Positions 1 to 12,819 are shown, counted from the stretch's first letter. The stretch is DNA of 64,000 nucleotides from Carallia brachiata (GCA_021464245.1 JADCRB010000067.1:1333908-1397907); one strand, 5' to 3'. The notes: a model not told the origin generated them from the letters alone. Numbers and translations: made by a program.

Positions 1-1069
1 CGGACAAAAAAAGATGAGGTGTTCCAGAGACTCGCAAGGGTCCCCACAAATTAAGCAATCTGCTCCCCCCTGTCCTCTTATGCGGGCTAAATTAACTTGT
101 GTAGGAAGCCAATCATGTAGAGCGCGCCACACAAAGGTCTGAACTTTCGGAGGGCACTTGAGCTTCCAAAGCAATCTTCATGATTTAGAAGGTATCTCAT
201 CCGAACTACTTGGTTGGAATGACACGCTAGTAATGTTGGTAAGGAAAGAGTACCTGGATTTCACCGTATAGATCCCTTTGTCATGAAAATGCCAAATCAC
301 CGAATCCTTCTCGGGTTGCAAGCTAACCGGGATCTTGCTTATGGCATTGACTTCAGATGGGAGAAACAGACACCTAAATTTATCCATATTCCACATTCCT
401 TTACCAACCACCAATAAATCACGGACTAAAGAACACTCTGTGTCCCGAGGTCGCTGTGAGGAAATTCTAAACCTTGGCAAATCAGGTACCCACGAATCTC
501 CCCAAATGGGTATCTCACACCCATCTCCTACCATCCACCGAATGCCCTGTTTGAGAAGAGCCCTTCCTCTAACCAACCCTCGCCAGCCCCACGAAGCCAA
601 TCGTTTCGGCTCCGCCATAAGGAACGAAGACGCTGGAAAATAGAGACCCCTCAACACCTACACCCACGGCTTGGACGGGTTTTGCAAAATCCGCCACCCT
701 TGTTTAGCCAAAAGCGCAGTATTAAAAGCATTTAGATCCCTAAAGCCCAAGCCTCCTGCCCCAATCGGCCTGGTTAGCTTCTTCCACCCTGCCCACGGAA
801 TTCGATATTCATTCCCCATCTGCCCCCACCAGAATTTAGACAACATCGACTTGATTCTTGAACAAACCGCTGCTGGAAAACTGAGAACGGACATAGTGTA
901 TACCGAGATCGCCATTGCAACCGTTTTGATAAGTACTCCCCTTCCTGCTTGAAAGAGAAGCCTCCTTTTCCAAGCCTTTAATCTCTTCTCAATTTTGTTG
1001 ACTACAAATTGGGGCGCCTTTGTTTTAGACCTAGCCATCTTTCAACAGGAGACCAAGATATTGTTCTTT
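1..1069 (-). pseudogene. LINE (non-LTR retrotransposon) 3' reverse-transcriptase region, broken
   Basis: Reading the minus strand from 1069 to 1, the product matches the C-terminal part of plant L1-type reverse transcriptases. It runs from a YLGL motif (about 1047-1064), through an RSKT...KIEKRLKAWKRR block and WGWRGLVRGRALLKQG, to a zf-RVT zinc-binding segment near position 1 (CPPKVQTFVWRALHDWLP, then CLICG...C...H). The copy is dead. The YLGL block is one frame off from the RSKT block at about 1036-1045, and there are in-frame stops at 658-660 (TAG) and 178-180 (TGA). The element runs off the left edge, so its 3' tail is not seen. Similarity stops at 1069, where a 45-bp tandem repeat begins. 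The family call is sure; the exact lineage is not resolved. Confidence 0.9.
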
Positions 1070-1159
1070 ATCCTCTATGCATCCCATGCCCATAGCAGCT
1101 TGGATAAGTCTCCTATCCTCTATGCATCCCAAGCCCATAGCAGCTTGGATAAGTCTCCT
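1070..1159. repeat. Two-copy 45-bp tandem repeat beside the LINE end
   Basis: Units 1070-1114 and 1115-1159 both read ATCCTCTATGCATCCCA...AAGTCTCCT and differ at about one base. The pair sits where the LINE similarity stops, so it may mark a rearrangement boundary. Confidence 0.9.
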
Positions 1160-1488
1160 TACAGTCTACTTTTAATAATTTTCAATAAATGCTACTAACA
1201 ATTTCCCTTATCGAAAAATACTACTAGCAATTTGCTTTTTTAGCATATAAATAATATAAACATTGTGGATAGGGAACTATATTAGTGACGTATACAATTA
1301 TCCTGGAGCATTATAAAATAATAAGAATTATATTGTACAAATTTTCAGGAACAATCGATAGACTAGGAGTGAAAATTTTACGAAGATTAGGCCTTTTCGT
1401 TCTCGCGCAAAATCTTCTAATTTGTCTAATGATTCTTTTTTTTTTTTTTTTTCTAGGGAACAAAATTTATGATGCTAGATAAGATTAA

Positions 1489-2213
1489 GAGAGTGTTTGG
1501 ATTAGTTTTCAGAAGAGTACATTTGCATTTTACTTTTAAAAAGTAAGAAGATGTGTATTTGTTTATTTTTTTAAACTACTGTTTGATTTTATTTATTTTT
1601 TTATATGACATTCTAAAAGAAACTGATTGAAAAATAACATAATGTTATTTTTTTTCTATTTTTTGAGTTGTTTTTTAATTTTTAATAATAATAATAATTT
1701 ATATATACTAAAATATCCTCAAATAATATTTATATAAATTCATAATTTTTTTTTACTTACTATTTGTATATGATTTGTTAGTAGTTATTAAACTTTATCA
1801 ATATTTGTATAAAAGTAACACTTTTATTTTTTAATAATTCATAAATATTTTTTTACTTCAAATTTTCATTAATATTGATATTTAATAAAAATTCATAAAT
1901 TATATTTTTTATTATCTAGTAAACATTAATATTTTTTTAAAAAATGAAAATTAAGTGAGAAAATTTTTAATATTATTTATAAAATAATTATTCTAAAAAT
2001 AATTATTATAAAATATAAAGATAATTTTGTTGATATAAGATATTAATATAAATTAAATGTCCAAATCAGTCATTTAATTATTTAATAGTAATAGTAAGTA
2101 CAAAACTAATCAAACATTTCATTAATTTTTTTTAATAATCAACAACAACAATCAGTAGCAGTAATCAGTAGCAGCAGCAACGGTAATATTAAACAGGTAA
2201 GCCAAATAAGCCC
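1489..2213. mobile_element. Tourist/PIF-Harbinger-like MITE, TAA target duplication
   Basis: An AT-rich 725-bp element bounded by TAA at 1486-1488 and TAA at 2214-2216. The left end GAGAGTGTTTGGATTAG pairs imperfectly with the reverse complement of the right end, GGGCTTATTTGGCTTAC. Trinucleotide TAA/TTA duplications and GTGTTTGG-type ends are typical of Tourist-like MITEs. There is no coding capacity. The same end structure recurs at 14796-15137 and 46228-46550. Confidence 0.65.
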
Positions 2214-2280
2214 TAAATCTATAGTAAAAGCATCCTTGCTTTTATGGGAATATTGACCCTGAGAAGCTATCTTTGGTCAA

Positions 2281-3495
2281 AGTAATGCTAAATATCACGA
2301 AAATCGTATTATAAAATATTATGAAATATATAATTATGAAAAAAAAGTCGTTAATTTTTTCAACACCATTAAGTCAAAAAAATAAGGGTTAAATGCATTT
2401 AACCTCCCCATGGTTTGATTGTTTTGCATATTATCCCCCTGTGGTTTCAATTTAGGCATCAAACCTTCATATGGTTTTCAATTTTGACAAGTAAGCCCCC
2501 TGTGGTTTTCAATTTTGGCAATTAACTCCCTTGTAATTTCAATTTATGCATCAAATCTCCCTGTAATTTTCAATTTTGGCAAATAACCCCCCTGTGGTTT
2601 TTAATTTTGATAATTAACTTCCTTATCAGCAATTTCTTGAATATATTAACAAAAAATAGTAATAATTAAGTTGTAGAGTGCAGTTAAAAGATACATTAAA
2701 ATTTAATTTGAGAAATATAAGAAATATTTTTTTAATAGAGAATGCGAATTCGAATTCGACGTATTAAAAATATTATAAAAAATACATTTAACCCATTTTT
2801 TATAAAAAAAATATTATGAAAAAAATTTCATACTTCTGCTTTTTAAAATTAAAATCAATAAGAATAATTCTTTTTTTTTCATAAATTCGATGCATTAAGA
2901 ACTTGAGGTCAATTAAAAAGCGACGGGAATAATTCTCCATTTAATAAACAACCGCTGAAGACTATATTACATTTTTTTATAATGTTTGTTATAAAAAAAT
3001 GAGTTAAATATATTTTTTATAATATTTTTAATACGTCGAATTCGAATTCGAATTCACATGCTCTACTAAAAAAATATTTTTTATATTTCTCAAGTTAAAT
3101 TTTAATATATATTTTAGCTGCACTCTACAACTTAATTATTACTATTTTTTTGTTAATATATTCAAGAAATTGCTGATAAGGAGGTTAATTATCAAAATTG
3201 AAAACCACAGGGGAGTTATTTGCTAAAATTGAAAACTACAAGGAGGTTTGATACCTAAATTGAAACTACAAGGGAGTTAATTGTCAAAATTGAAAACCAT
3301 ATGGAAGTTACTTGCCAAAATTAAAAACTATAGGGAAATTTGATGCCTAAATTGAAACTACTATGCAAAACAATCAAACCATAGGGGGTTAAATGAATTT
3401 AACCCAAAACATAAAAAAATTAATAATTTTTTTTCATAATTATATATTTCTAAATATTTAGTGATACAATTTTTAATAAGATGCGTAATATTACT
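2281..3495. mobile_element. Fold-back element with about 500-bp inverted arms (Mutator-like MITE candidate)
   Basis: Left arm about 2281-2815 and right arm about 2990-3495 are inverted copies around a spacer of roughly 180 bp. Paired landmarks include ATAATTATGAAAAAAAA (2330s vs 3440s), GGTTTGATTGTTTTGCAT (2410s vs 3370s), CAAGAAATTGCTGATAAG and the EcoRI-like GAATTCGAATTCGA (2740s vs 3040s). Inside each arm is a degenerate array of about 40 bp units (CCCCTGTGGTTTCAATTT...). The ends look like AGTAATGCT / ATTACT. The flanks TTTGGTCA (2272-2279) and TTTGGTTA (3498-3505) are a near-identical candidate target duplication. There is no ORF. Mutator-like is an inference from the long inverted arms and 8-10 bp duplication. 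Confidence 0.7.
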
Positions 3496-3990
3496 CTTTT
3501 GGTTATGGTTATGCACTATCCTGAACTGAAGATGGCTAAACTTGAGTGCAATGAACAATTCGTATTCCCAATAGCTTTGACTTGATCTTAAATCATTAGT
3601 ACTAAGTTGAAATCCTAAAATTTCCGATATACCCCAAAAAATACATTTAAATCCTTGTCTGAAACAAGCCACAAGACGACATTGGCATTCGTTTGATTGA
3701 TCAAAACTGGAAAGCGACAGGCATGCCCAAAGCGAAAGGCAAAACCTTTTCCCCTTATTTCTGAGGGGTGAATATGTAAAAACAGCAATAATCCTGCCCA
3801 ATTGTTTGCTAAATTTTGGAATTTCGAAAGCTGAAAATTTTCAAGGCCCAAGGCTCAAAAGTAATTAATTTCACAATCAATAAAAGACGCTGTCAATAAG
3901 AACTCAGCTGTCGACAATGATGTAATGCCCCCAATCCCTCATCAGAACTCAGTGCATCCACTTGGTTAATCAACAAATCTTGTACATAAC
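3496..3990. other. SRP68 3' flank, no gene seen
   Basis: This stretch lies between the fold-back element and the SRP68 stop codon. Open frames on the minus strand show no recognisable family and probably cover the SRP68 3' untranslated region. Confidence 0.6.
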
Positions 3991-6900
3991 TCACCGAAAC
4001 CACCTGCTCAACAAGCCCTTCTTGTCCTTCTTCATCCTGTTTTCTAGAGACGGGAATTTAATGCAGTTATAAGCAAGGTCCATAACAATGGGATCTCTAG
4101 CTATGGGTTGGAAGGCTGGTGGGAAGGCTGCAATACGCGGAGGTCCTTTCACATTTGGATCGCCAATGGCCGACTCATAGACATCAAGTTTCTCTAGAAG
4201 GAATTTCTCCACCTGGTACATCACATCAGAGCATGTCAACCATTGTGTCCATAGATGCAGGCTAGAGGCAATGCCTTTATTTATAAAAGGCCTTTATTTA
4301 TAAAAGATACATTAACAGTGATTTAAGGATGTTATTGCTCGAAAAACAATGCTGTGAAGCCAGTTTTCTTCCTTTTGACACAATTAAAACCCATGAGGTG
4401 ATGCTTGCCGTGCTTACTGAAAACTAGAATTATAGCCCCAATGTTACCTTCTTGCCATTTCCGTTCAATGATATCGCAGATACTTTTTTTGAAAGATTTT
4501 CTGGAGCCTTCTCATCTCCACAATTCCAGTTGCATGCTCTATGCAACTATTAGATCTACACTGGTTGTATAAAGTCTTCAACTCTTCAATCATCTGTTAT
4601 GCAAAAAAATTAGCAAATAATTCAGGTCAGGTACTGTATACGAAAAATCTGAACCCACAATAACTGGCTTAATATATGTAAATCAGAACTGCAGAATGTT
4701 TATATTCCTCTCTCAATTTAAATCACCTCGTCATTGTCCGTTGCACCATGAAAATTCTGCAAGGCATTCTCAGCAAGAGATCGAGCATGGCAATATAATG
4801 CATATGCTTCTGATCTCTTTCCAGCTAAACTATATGACTTTGCCAAGTAGAAGCACCTGAATAGATGAAATACAGAGTAATAGGTAAGGAAAAATAAGTT
4901 TATTATCTGCAGAACAAGCTTGGCAAATCTTAATTTCAATAAGCAGGAAATCATGATCCTTGGTAAAGCCAACACCCTTCCCAACCTGGGTGAAAAACCA
5001 CAGGTCCTCCAAATCCCCTAAAAGACTACCCATGCGAGAGAGGAAAGAAAGGATGGTAGAGGTCAATGTATAACATATATGATGGACTGTTCCTGGATGA
5101 AATCATGAAGCACAAAGCATATAGCAAGTTCCACATAGAAGACTGTATGAAAGGTAAGACCAAAAAGGAAAGCATGAAATAGGTGCCATGGACAACCAGG
5201 TTGCAGGTTATTCACTAAAAAATTATTCAATAGAAAAGGCAACTCAAACCTTTGTGCCCGGAAAGCCAAACTTTTGCGAGCACAGTCTTCAGCAAATGCA
5301 ACTTCTTCAGGTCTTGTATCTCTTCCAGAGCTAACTAAATCAGAAAGATCGGCCGTATTCTGTCAAGTGTAACATAATGAAAGGAAAAAGTCAGTTGCCT
5401 AAAGTTAGGAAATGCTACTTCGAATCAATTTTGCAAATGAAGAATACACGATGGGATATATAACACAACACAGTTAACCTGTAACAAAAGATCATATAAG
5501 CGAACAAGCTCTTCAGGTTTGGTAGCTTTCTCATTTTTGTCATCACGGCGCCTTGAAAATTTACTCTTGGCAATGCTAACTAACAACTGATTACGCTCAA
5601 TGGTTCGCTGTCCCAGCACAGCACTGACAGCTTTATCAAGGCCATATAACTCATCTTTGACGCTATCAGCATTACCAGCATTACCCTAAAGCATGAAATT
5701 TCAGGAAAATCAGTTTGGAGAGTGACCAATGGAACAAATAGAAAACCATCCAGCAAGAAAATGAACAGGAGTACAGACTAAATTGATGTTCATGTGACAA
5801 AAAGACTTTTCATCACCTATAAAAAAAATCTAAATAGATGGTTGTGCAAGACAAGCAGACAAAGGGAAAGAGTAATTGAATAAGAATATACATCTCACTG
5901 GGTAGCATTCCATACCAAGTCACTTCGAATACAGCCCCGAGCTTCATGGTATGCAGCAAAAATTTTATCAAATATGGTTAGTCTCTTCTCTGCTGGGAGT
6001 GAATCAGCTGCAGGGCCATGCACATCCCTCTCCAATTCTTGGGCTGAAAAAATAGTCATATTAAAAACATAATATTTATAGAAAAACAACAGGAGGAAAA
6101 TTTATGCATCTAAATTATTGTCACTGTAAAAGGAAGACATGAAAGATTCGATTACAAAAATTCAGTAAAACACTGGTCCATGCTCTTAGGATTATACTGT
6201 TATTGTAGATGAAATCAAGATTTTAACAGTTATGCACAAACAAAGGCCAATAGGAATGCATTGATTCATCTTTGACTATAATTTTCCATCAAAATAATAT
6301 GATGTAACAAAATTTATTAACTATGATTTCCAAAACATAGGGACTGATTAGCTTTAATGACCGATTTCATGATTCATCATGCTATGTTGCCAAATCAAAA
6401 GGCCAATTCCATAGATGACATAATGAAGCCAGAACAGATAATTGCATAGCAAAGAAGTATATTACTTTTATAAAGTGTTCCCACTGCATGCAGCAGTTAA
6501 AAAAAATCAACTACCAACCTTTTAAAATGGCTACCCTAGTCTTCGCATTTGATATAGGAAATCTGTGCCCGAGCCAATGAAACTCTGTCAGTGATGCAGC
6601 CTGTTGCGATCTTGCCTCATCCATAACAGCCTGAAAGCCAGGGAGTAAAGAAAATCAGAAGCAAAGCTGAAAATAACAGAAATATATAATCTAGAGGATT
6701 AGAAACTCATGCAGTCAGAATAATATGTTTGCATAATTTCTCACGACAAATAGCACATTTAAGAAGTGTGTAAGATTCTCACAATTGGACAGGAAACCTG
6801 AACAACTTTGCACTTCTCACATGAGTAGTGGGAAAACAGAACAGACCACCCCCCCCCCCAAAAAAAAAGGCAGGATAACAGAGAGGACACAGAAATTTCG

Positions 6901-9239
6901 CTACAATATAAATGCATAATGCACTATGGGCAGCTTTATGCTAAAAACCAAATTTACCTCCAATTTAGCTTTGAAGAGGTCCAATGCAGGACCTTCCATC
7001 TCACCAATTTGTACGAGGTCTGAGGTTTGCAGATCCGAATCACCAATTTTGTGACGACAATATCGAATACTAGGCTCCAGCTCCTCAACACGGGCATGGC
7101 ACAAAACTTGATTCTCCAAGTCTCCATATTTTCCAAGTTCCTCATAAACCGCTCTAGCAAAAAGAATAATAAAGTTGACAGAGCTAGTAGATAGAGCAAG
7201 TATATATAAAACCAATTAACAAAAAATAGCAAGTCTAATACGCTACCATGGACATAATGGAAAGCGAAGCAAAATGCTCTAAAGACAACTGAAGCAACAT
7301 CCTTAGTTACATGCAAAAGAAATCCGACAAAATTCAAATGCTTATCAATTCTGAAATAGTGTACCATAAGATTTCAAATGCTTATCAGGGCTAAAATAAG
7401 GTATCATAAGATTTCTTCATTCGATCAAAGAATTTTATATTCCATTAAATGAAACTGCTGACAGACATTGGCATGAAGAGGGTCAAAATAATGGGTTATG
7501 GTATACAAGTGTGTCAGTTTGTCTACATAACATGGCCACCATACATGCTACCCCAAGCATAGCGCAGGCAGTTGCAAAAGAAGCTAAACGCTCCTTTTGT
7601 GCCCTCAGTAAGAGATACTGGAAATACAACTTTAGCATGTGAGCAGTAATAACTAATGAAAACAGAGATACCTGGCGCTTATGAAATTCTTCAGGGCAGT
7701 TTCCCAATTTCTATCTTGTTCAAACAACAACGTTGCATTCATATAGGAGGCATATGCCTGCAAAATTGGAAGTATAACTTTCTCAACTGAAAATGGAAGA
7801 AGTCTCCTAGTAGGCAGAACATGTTTAGAAAAAGTTTCTTTAATAGGAAAATATGGTATATGAACTACTGGGACAAAAAAATCTAAAGTAACTTTATAGC
7901 CCAATAATCAAGGAAATAACTAAATTGTGGCACAATGTACAGTGTCATCGGATTCTCTACAGTCTTAGGAGAAAATAAAACAGCAAGTTCTCTAGCACCA
8001 ATGCCAATGATATGACCAGCCATATCTGAAAAAAAAATCATTTGAGACCTTAGAATCATTTCGCTTTTCAAAATTGTATAAATCAACATTTGTACCACAA
8101 TTAGCATGTTTATGGACCCATAAGCACGTGTTGCATGAACAATACAGAAAAAAGGATGGGCCATTGCATATGAAATTGTGCTGGCTATTATAACTTCAGA
8201 TAACCAAACATAAGCACACCTCAGCCTCCAGCGATGTTCTGGATCTCCCTTGGTGCTACATAATCGTGAAAACAAATCAGCCCATTTCACTGCCTTCCTC
8301 AGTCTTCCTATCAAGTAAATACGTTGGCGTGGATTTGGCCCATCTAGAAGCTGTCGTTTCTCCATGGCATGGCTCCAAGCTCTCTCCGCAGAATAAAGAA
8401 CCAGGTGCAAAAACCTATTTTTCTTCAAATAAGATGAATTATAAACTTAAAAGAATCTGAAAAAACAGACAATTATCTTCAACATTTCATAGACTGTATA
8501 CATAAAGCCCAAAGGCCAAAGACATCACAAACAAGACGCACTAGCAGACACTCATTAAATGGTATTGAGGGAAAGAGATGATTGCCTCTAAATTTGTGAA
8601 ATAAGCACCGTGCTATCCAACATGAGTCAATATCAAATTACGTGACCTATAAGTTCTGCCCAAAATAGTGTAACAGTAGCTACAATCAACAATGCGTACC
8701 TCACTTCGGTGACAGTAGCTTCGGAAATGGCTCTACGAGTGTATTTACCACGGCCATGAGTGAACTTCAAGGATTTATACAACCTCCTCAACCGAGCAGT
8801 ACAATACCTCCTGCACTTGAATAAAATCCAATATAATGCACACCTTAAACAACTTCAAATTGCGAAAAACTAAACCGAAACGCATAGAAAAATAAACTGA
8901 ATGCCTATACCGATAACGCGCATAATCCCTATGCCGCAGTCCATGCTGCATCTGTGCGGACTTCAGGAGCTGCAACACTGACAAGCCAATTAAATTTATT
9001 TAGAATAAAAAAATAGAAAATGTCATATTAATATCCCTTATCAGTCAGAGATGTCAACAATAGAGCCTAATTGAGTTTTCTTTGTTCTCTCCCCTCCTTT
9101 TTTCAATCAATCGGAGATTTCAAACCATAAACGCCATTAAAAATCAAACGAAGTCAAAGAAGAAATAACCGTTGATTGAGTATCTGTGGCTGATCTGATC
9201 GGAATTGCTGTAGTTCGGACCGTCAATTTCCATAGCCAT
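3991..9239 (-). CDS. SRP68: Signal recognition particle 68-kDa subunit (SRP68)
   Basis: SRP68 binds 7SL RNA as a heterodimer with SRP72 in the cytosolic SRP that delivers ribosomes to the ER. Thirteen coding exons are inferred: 9239-9170, 8977-8911, 8810-8700, 8414-8220, 7757-7672, 7153-6958, 6630-6519, 6043-5916, 5685-5479, 5359-5250, 4856-4727, 4593-4448 and 4212-3991. All introns are GT-AG. The product (about 593 aa if intact) starts MAMEIDGPN and has the RNA-binding N-terminal block (VLQLLKSAQMQHGLRHRDYA), AMEKRQLLDGPN, the TPR-like middle (AVYEELGKYGDLENQVLC) and the C-terminal VEKFLLEKLDVYESAIG...PSLENRMKKDKKGLL. Exons 8414-8220 and 4593-4448 are each one base short of the phase their neighbours demand (see findings). 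I chose the ATG at 9239 because it is the first in-frame ATG after a leader acceptor. Identity is very sure; integrity is uncertain. Confidence 0.95.
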
Positions 9240-9260
9240 CGCTTCACTCTCTTTCCCCGT

Positions 9261-9592
9261 CGCTTTTGCTACGAAAAACAGGGCCGTCAGAATTGCATTA
9301 ATGGAGGAAATAAATATTTTCGGTTTGCAAACGATTGTAAACATGTAGATTGGACATCTTGATTAGATCCAACCGCATTTTCCTCAGGAACAAACACCTG
9401 AATCTGGAGATTAAATGGACGAAAAGAAAACATGAACCATCCAAGAATCTTAAGAGAATACCTTGTTTCTAGGGTTCTAACTTCTAAGACGACGCCGCCC
9501 TCTCCTCGCTGTTTGGTTTTTTGGATTTTGTAACCGTTGTGGGCAATAGCGTGACTGCGTGACAAGAAACGATCCGTGACTCGCTCGAGCAT
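9261..9592 (-). promoter_or_regulatory. SRP68 5' leader with a probable leader intron
   Basis: On the minus strand, AAACAAG|GTATTC at 9462/9461 is a good donor and TTTTTCGTAG|CAAAAG at 9268 a good acceptor, so 9269-9461 is a likely intron in the 5' leader. A telo-box-like AACCCTAG lies just upstream of the donor. An ATG at 9592 would open a short upstream frame ending soon after the junction, if transcription starts that far up. Confidence 0.5.
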
Positions 9593-9822
9593 AAATAGGT
9601 CCCAAATAAATACTAGAAGATTCGTACATAATTTAGATTTTTAAATTAATTAACAGTATTACAAGATTTATATTATATATTTCTACATCTACTAATATAC
9701 CGTATGATTCGTATATATTATCTTTTTTCTATGTGGTATTTACCTCATTCAAAGAAAATTCCAGTTTATTCTGGAAATTATTTTTTATTTACACGACATA
9801 CTTGTTACAGAATAAGTTGTAG

Positions 9823-10311
9823 TAATGTTATTAAAATCGAATTAACTATCGAACTACAATGATTATTGGGTCAAGGTTGAATCGATCCAATCAGTTTAAC
9901 CAGTAATTGAACAGATATAACCGATATTTATTAATAAATATATATTAATAAAATTAAATAAAAATATTACTTATAAATGGTGATTGAGTATTAATTTTCT
10001 AGTTATAAGAACAAAATTCAAAGTTTTAATAATATTTATGATTAAATTGAATATTTTATATAAAGTTTGAGCTTAAATTATAATTTAAATAAAGTATTGA
10101 GCCAATTTTTAATTTTTAATTTTTTTCGTTCGATTTGACCGGTCCAACCGGTCAGATTTTTACCAATTTTTACTTATTTTAACCAATTTTTATTAATTTT
10201 AACCGAGTTTGACCGGTTCTTAAGCTGGTCAAGAATCAGCCTTGAATCAGACCAGAGGCTTGGCCAATCAATGATTAAATCGGTTAGTCTAATCCAATTT
10301 TTACAACACTA
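9823..10311. mobile_element. hAT-like MITE with 8-bp target duplication
   Basis: A 489-bp non-coding element. The left end TAATGTTATTAAAATCGAAT pairs with the reverse complement of the right end, TAGTGTTGTAAAAATTGGAT. The flanks AGTTGTAG (9815-9822) and AATTGTAG (10312-10319) form an 8-bp target duplication with one mismatch, the size hAT transposases make. The interior is rich in CCGGT/ACCGG-type words (ACCGGTCCAACCGGTC near 10138). Confidence 0.75.
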
Positions 10312-10319
10312 AATTGTAG

Positions 10320-11150
10320 AGGTTATTTTTACTTATGTGACATGTTTCTTAAAACATAAATGTTTTCATATTTTTTATAAATTTAAATATTTTTTCTTGA
10401 TAACAATATTTTAATCCAAATCTATTTCAAGCATATCTCAGCTATTATAATTTTATTTTCTCTTTATATCTCAAATTATCTAAAGTAATAACAATAATAA
10501 TTATATTACTTAGATGATTATTTTCAATTACAAAATAAATAGTGCAATACACTATTTAAAATTTTTGCATGTTAAATTTTTATTCTTAATATTAAAATTT
10601 TCATCTTATAGCATAAAAAAAATTCATACATTGCCTGGATTTAAAATTTAATATTATATATGTGATATCTCATTACCTTTCAGTTTTTTTTTTTTTTTGG
10701 TTTTTTAGTGCACAGTCTAACCGTTAAGATTTAATACTTGTATTTTAAAATTTTGAGTTTTAATTTTAAAAATGAAATATAAAATTTATGCAAATAGGGA
10801 CAGCGTAGCTTAAGGCTTGTGAGTCTACTTATGGACAAAATTGGATTAAAAAAATAATAATAATAATAATAAAGAAGAAGAAAAGGCCAAGTACTCCTAC
10901 CCGGGTACTAAGTTGGGCTGAAAGACAGGATGGGTAAAGGATGACTATAAAAATGCAAAAGGGCTTAGGCGCATAGCCCACCGAAAAAGCAAGCTTGATC
11001 CCCAAAACGGGTTTGGGCAGACGATCACACGGCACAGAACTCCTGCGTTTCCAAGCTAAACTCGGTTCCCGCGCTCCTACTCATATTTTTCAGTCCAGAG
11101 ACAGCATAGAGAGTTGAGCGGAGCCCTAAAGCGAAGAGACTAGAAGCGGG
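10320..11150. other. AT-rich spacer and MHF1 upstream region
   Basis: Mostly low-complexity AT-rich DNA with a poly-T run near 10687 and a short ATA array near 10850. From about 10990 the base composition becomes balanced, consistent with the promoter and 5' leader of MHF1. No TATA box could be placed with confidence. Confidence 0.5.
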
Positions 11151-11151
11151 G

Positions 11152-12582
11152 ATGGAGGGAGGGCTGGGTAGCGATCCGGAGAGAGAAGAAGATGATTCGG
11201 TGAGCGAGCTCCTTCGCGACCGATTTAGGCTTTCCACCATCTCCATCGCCGAAGCCGAAGGTTCAATTTTTTTCTTTATTTTTTTTAACTTATTTATAAG
11301 AATTATCAATTCTACTCTTCGTTTCTTGTGTGACTCTATTCGATTTCCGGAGCAGCGAAGAGGAACGGCATGGAGATATCTGAACCGATAATGGCTTGCA
11401 TAGCCGATATGGCCTTTAAATATTCGGGTAAATGCGTCTTGACTCTGTTTGTTTCGTGGGACTTTTTGCCTAATATAGCTTGTTATAGTTTAGAACGAGC
11501 ATTGACCAGTAAATTAGATGGGAATTTACGGTAATTTAGTTGCTTTTTTTCTTGGGCCATGTGGTTGCTTGGTCCATGAAGAATTTGACTGTATCCACTA
11601 ACCAGAAATATTTATGGATAGTTTGGCAACTTTTATTAATTGTGGACGCCCTGTTGGCGGGTTTTTAATGAAGTCTACAGCACTACATTTGAACTGAATC
11701 CAAGCATGAATTGGGCGATAGTAACTTTGCCTTGCGAGATCAACTGTGGATCTTAGAACTTGCGTAATATATGCAAGAAATGTTTTTCTCCATTTAGGAA
11801 CAGTTGAATGATACAATTGCAATGCAGCGCACAATGGACTTCCTAAAAATCATTAAAAGAACATCACTAAGCAAAATCATGCATTGCATAATACTATTTC
11901 TTTTCTATATGATTTCGGACAAGAGATAACAAGGTAATAGGGCGATTTTCAATTATTCATTGTCGTGATTTATAGCTTGATTAATAAATGCTGAAAGGGA
12001 TGATTTGTTGAGAGCAGAACAATTGGCAAAGGACCTGGAGCTATTTGCACAGCATGCTGGTCGTAAATCTGTGAACATGGAAGATGTGGTACTTGCTGGT
12101 ATGTTTGCAGACTTTGCCCCTTTTTGGTAAATATCAATACAACTATCCAAATAAAATAATGATATTTGTTGGTTTTTTAGTGTCCTTTTTTAATGGTTTT
12201 TCGCAATGCATTGCGCAAATTTCTGTCCAGTTATTATTGATGATGATGCAAATTTTATCCTCCACTTTCATTCTACGAGTTTCTGTTTAGCTGCCTTTTT
12301 TCTTCTTTTTTTACCTTCTTTAAAAAACATTCCATTATATGCATTGAAATTTGAGCTTTCTTTTCTTCACTTTTCCTCTCTAACCAGCAGGATTTATTCC
12401 TTCTAATATGATGACTCTCCATCATGATTTCAGCTCACAGAAATGAACATCTAGCTACTTCACTAAGGTCCTTCTGCAACGACCTGAAAGCAAAAGGTCC
12501 CCAGTCTGAGAGGAAGCGGAAGAAAAAGTTGAAAAAGGAAGACAACTCTGCTCCAACTGCTGTACATATCCTAGACCCTTAG
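11152..12582 (+). CDS. MHF1: MHF1 / CENP-S-like histone-fold protein
   Basis: MHF1 pairs with MHF2 to form a histone-fold DNA-binding complex that works with the FANCM helicase in replication-fork repair and in limiting meiotic crossovers in plants. Four exons: 11152-11260, 11356-11427, 12018-12098 and 12434-12582. Junctions are GT-AG and phases agree (411 nt, 136 aa plus stop). The acidic N-terminus (DPEREEDDSVSELLRDRFRL) leads into the histone fold over roughly residues 18-100, with the signatures NGMEISEPIMACIADMAFKY, EQLAKDLELFAQHAGRKSVN and MEDVVLAAHRNEHLATSLR. A basic tail (ERKRKKKLKKED) follows. It is divergent from SRP68. Length and motifs fit the plant family, and no damage is seen. 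Confidence 0.93.
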
Positions 12583-12819
12583 ATAATGTTGGACACCTTG
12601 TGAAAACAAAAGCTAATTGTCAGTTGCAGGCATTATCCTGTTTAATCTCAGGGCAATTCAACTTTCGTTTACTATCCTAAATCGTTCTTTCTTCAATGAC
12701 CTCACAAAAGGACTTGTTTATGTTGCACTTTCCACAATTAACATATATAGGTGGCTTGGCATGATCAGGGCACAAATTGGGAGATGCCCGAATTGCTGCC
12801 TGTCAAGCAATGGACTTGG
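12583..12819 (+). other. Probable MHF1 3' untranslated region
   Basis: Balanced-composition sequence between the MHF1 stop and a poly-T-headed insertion. No separate gene is visible. Confidence 0.5.
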
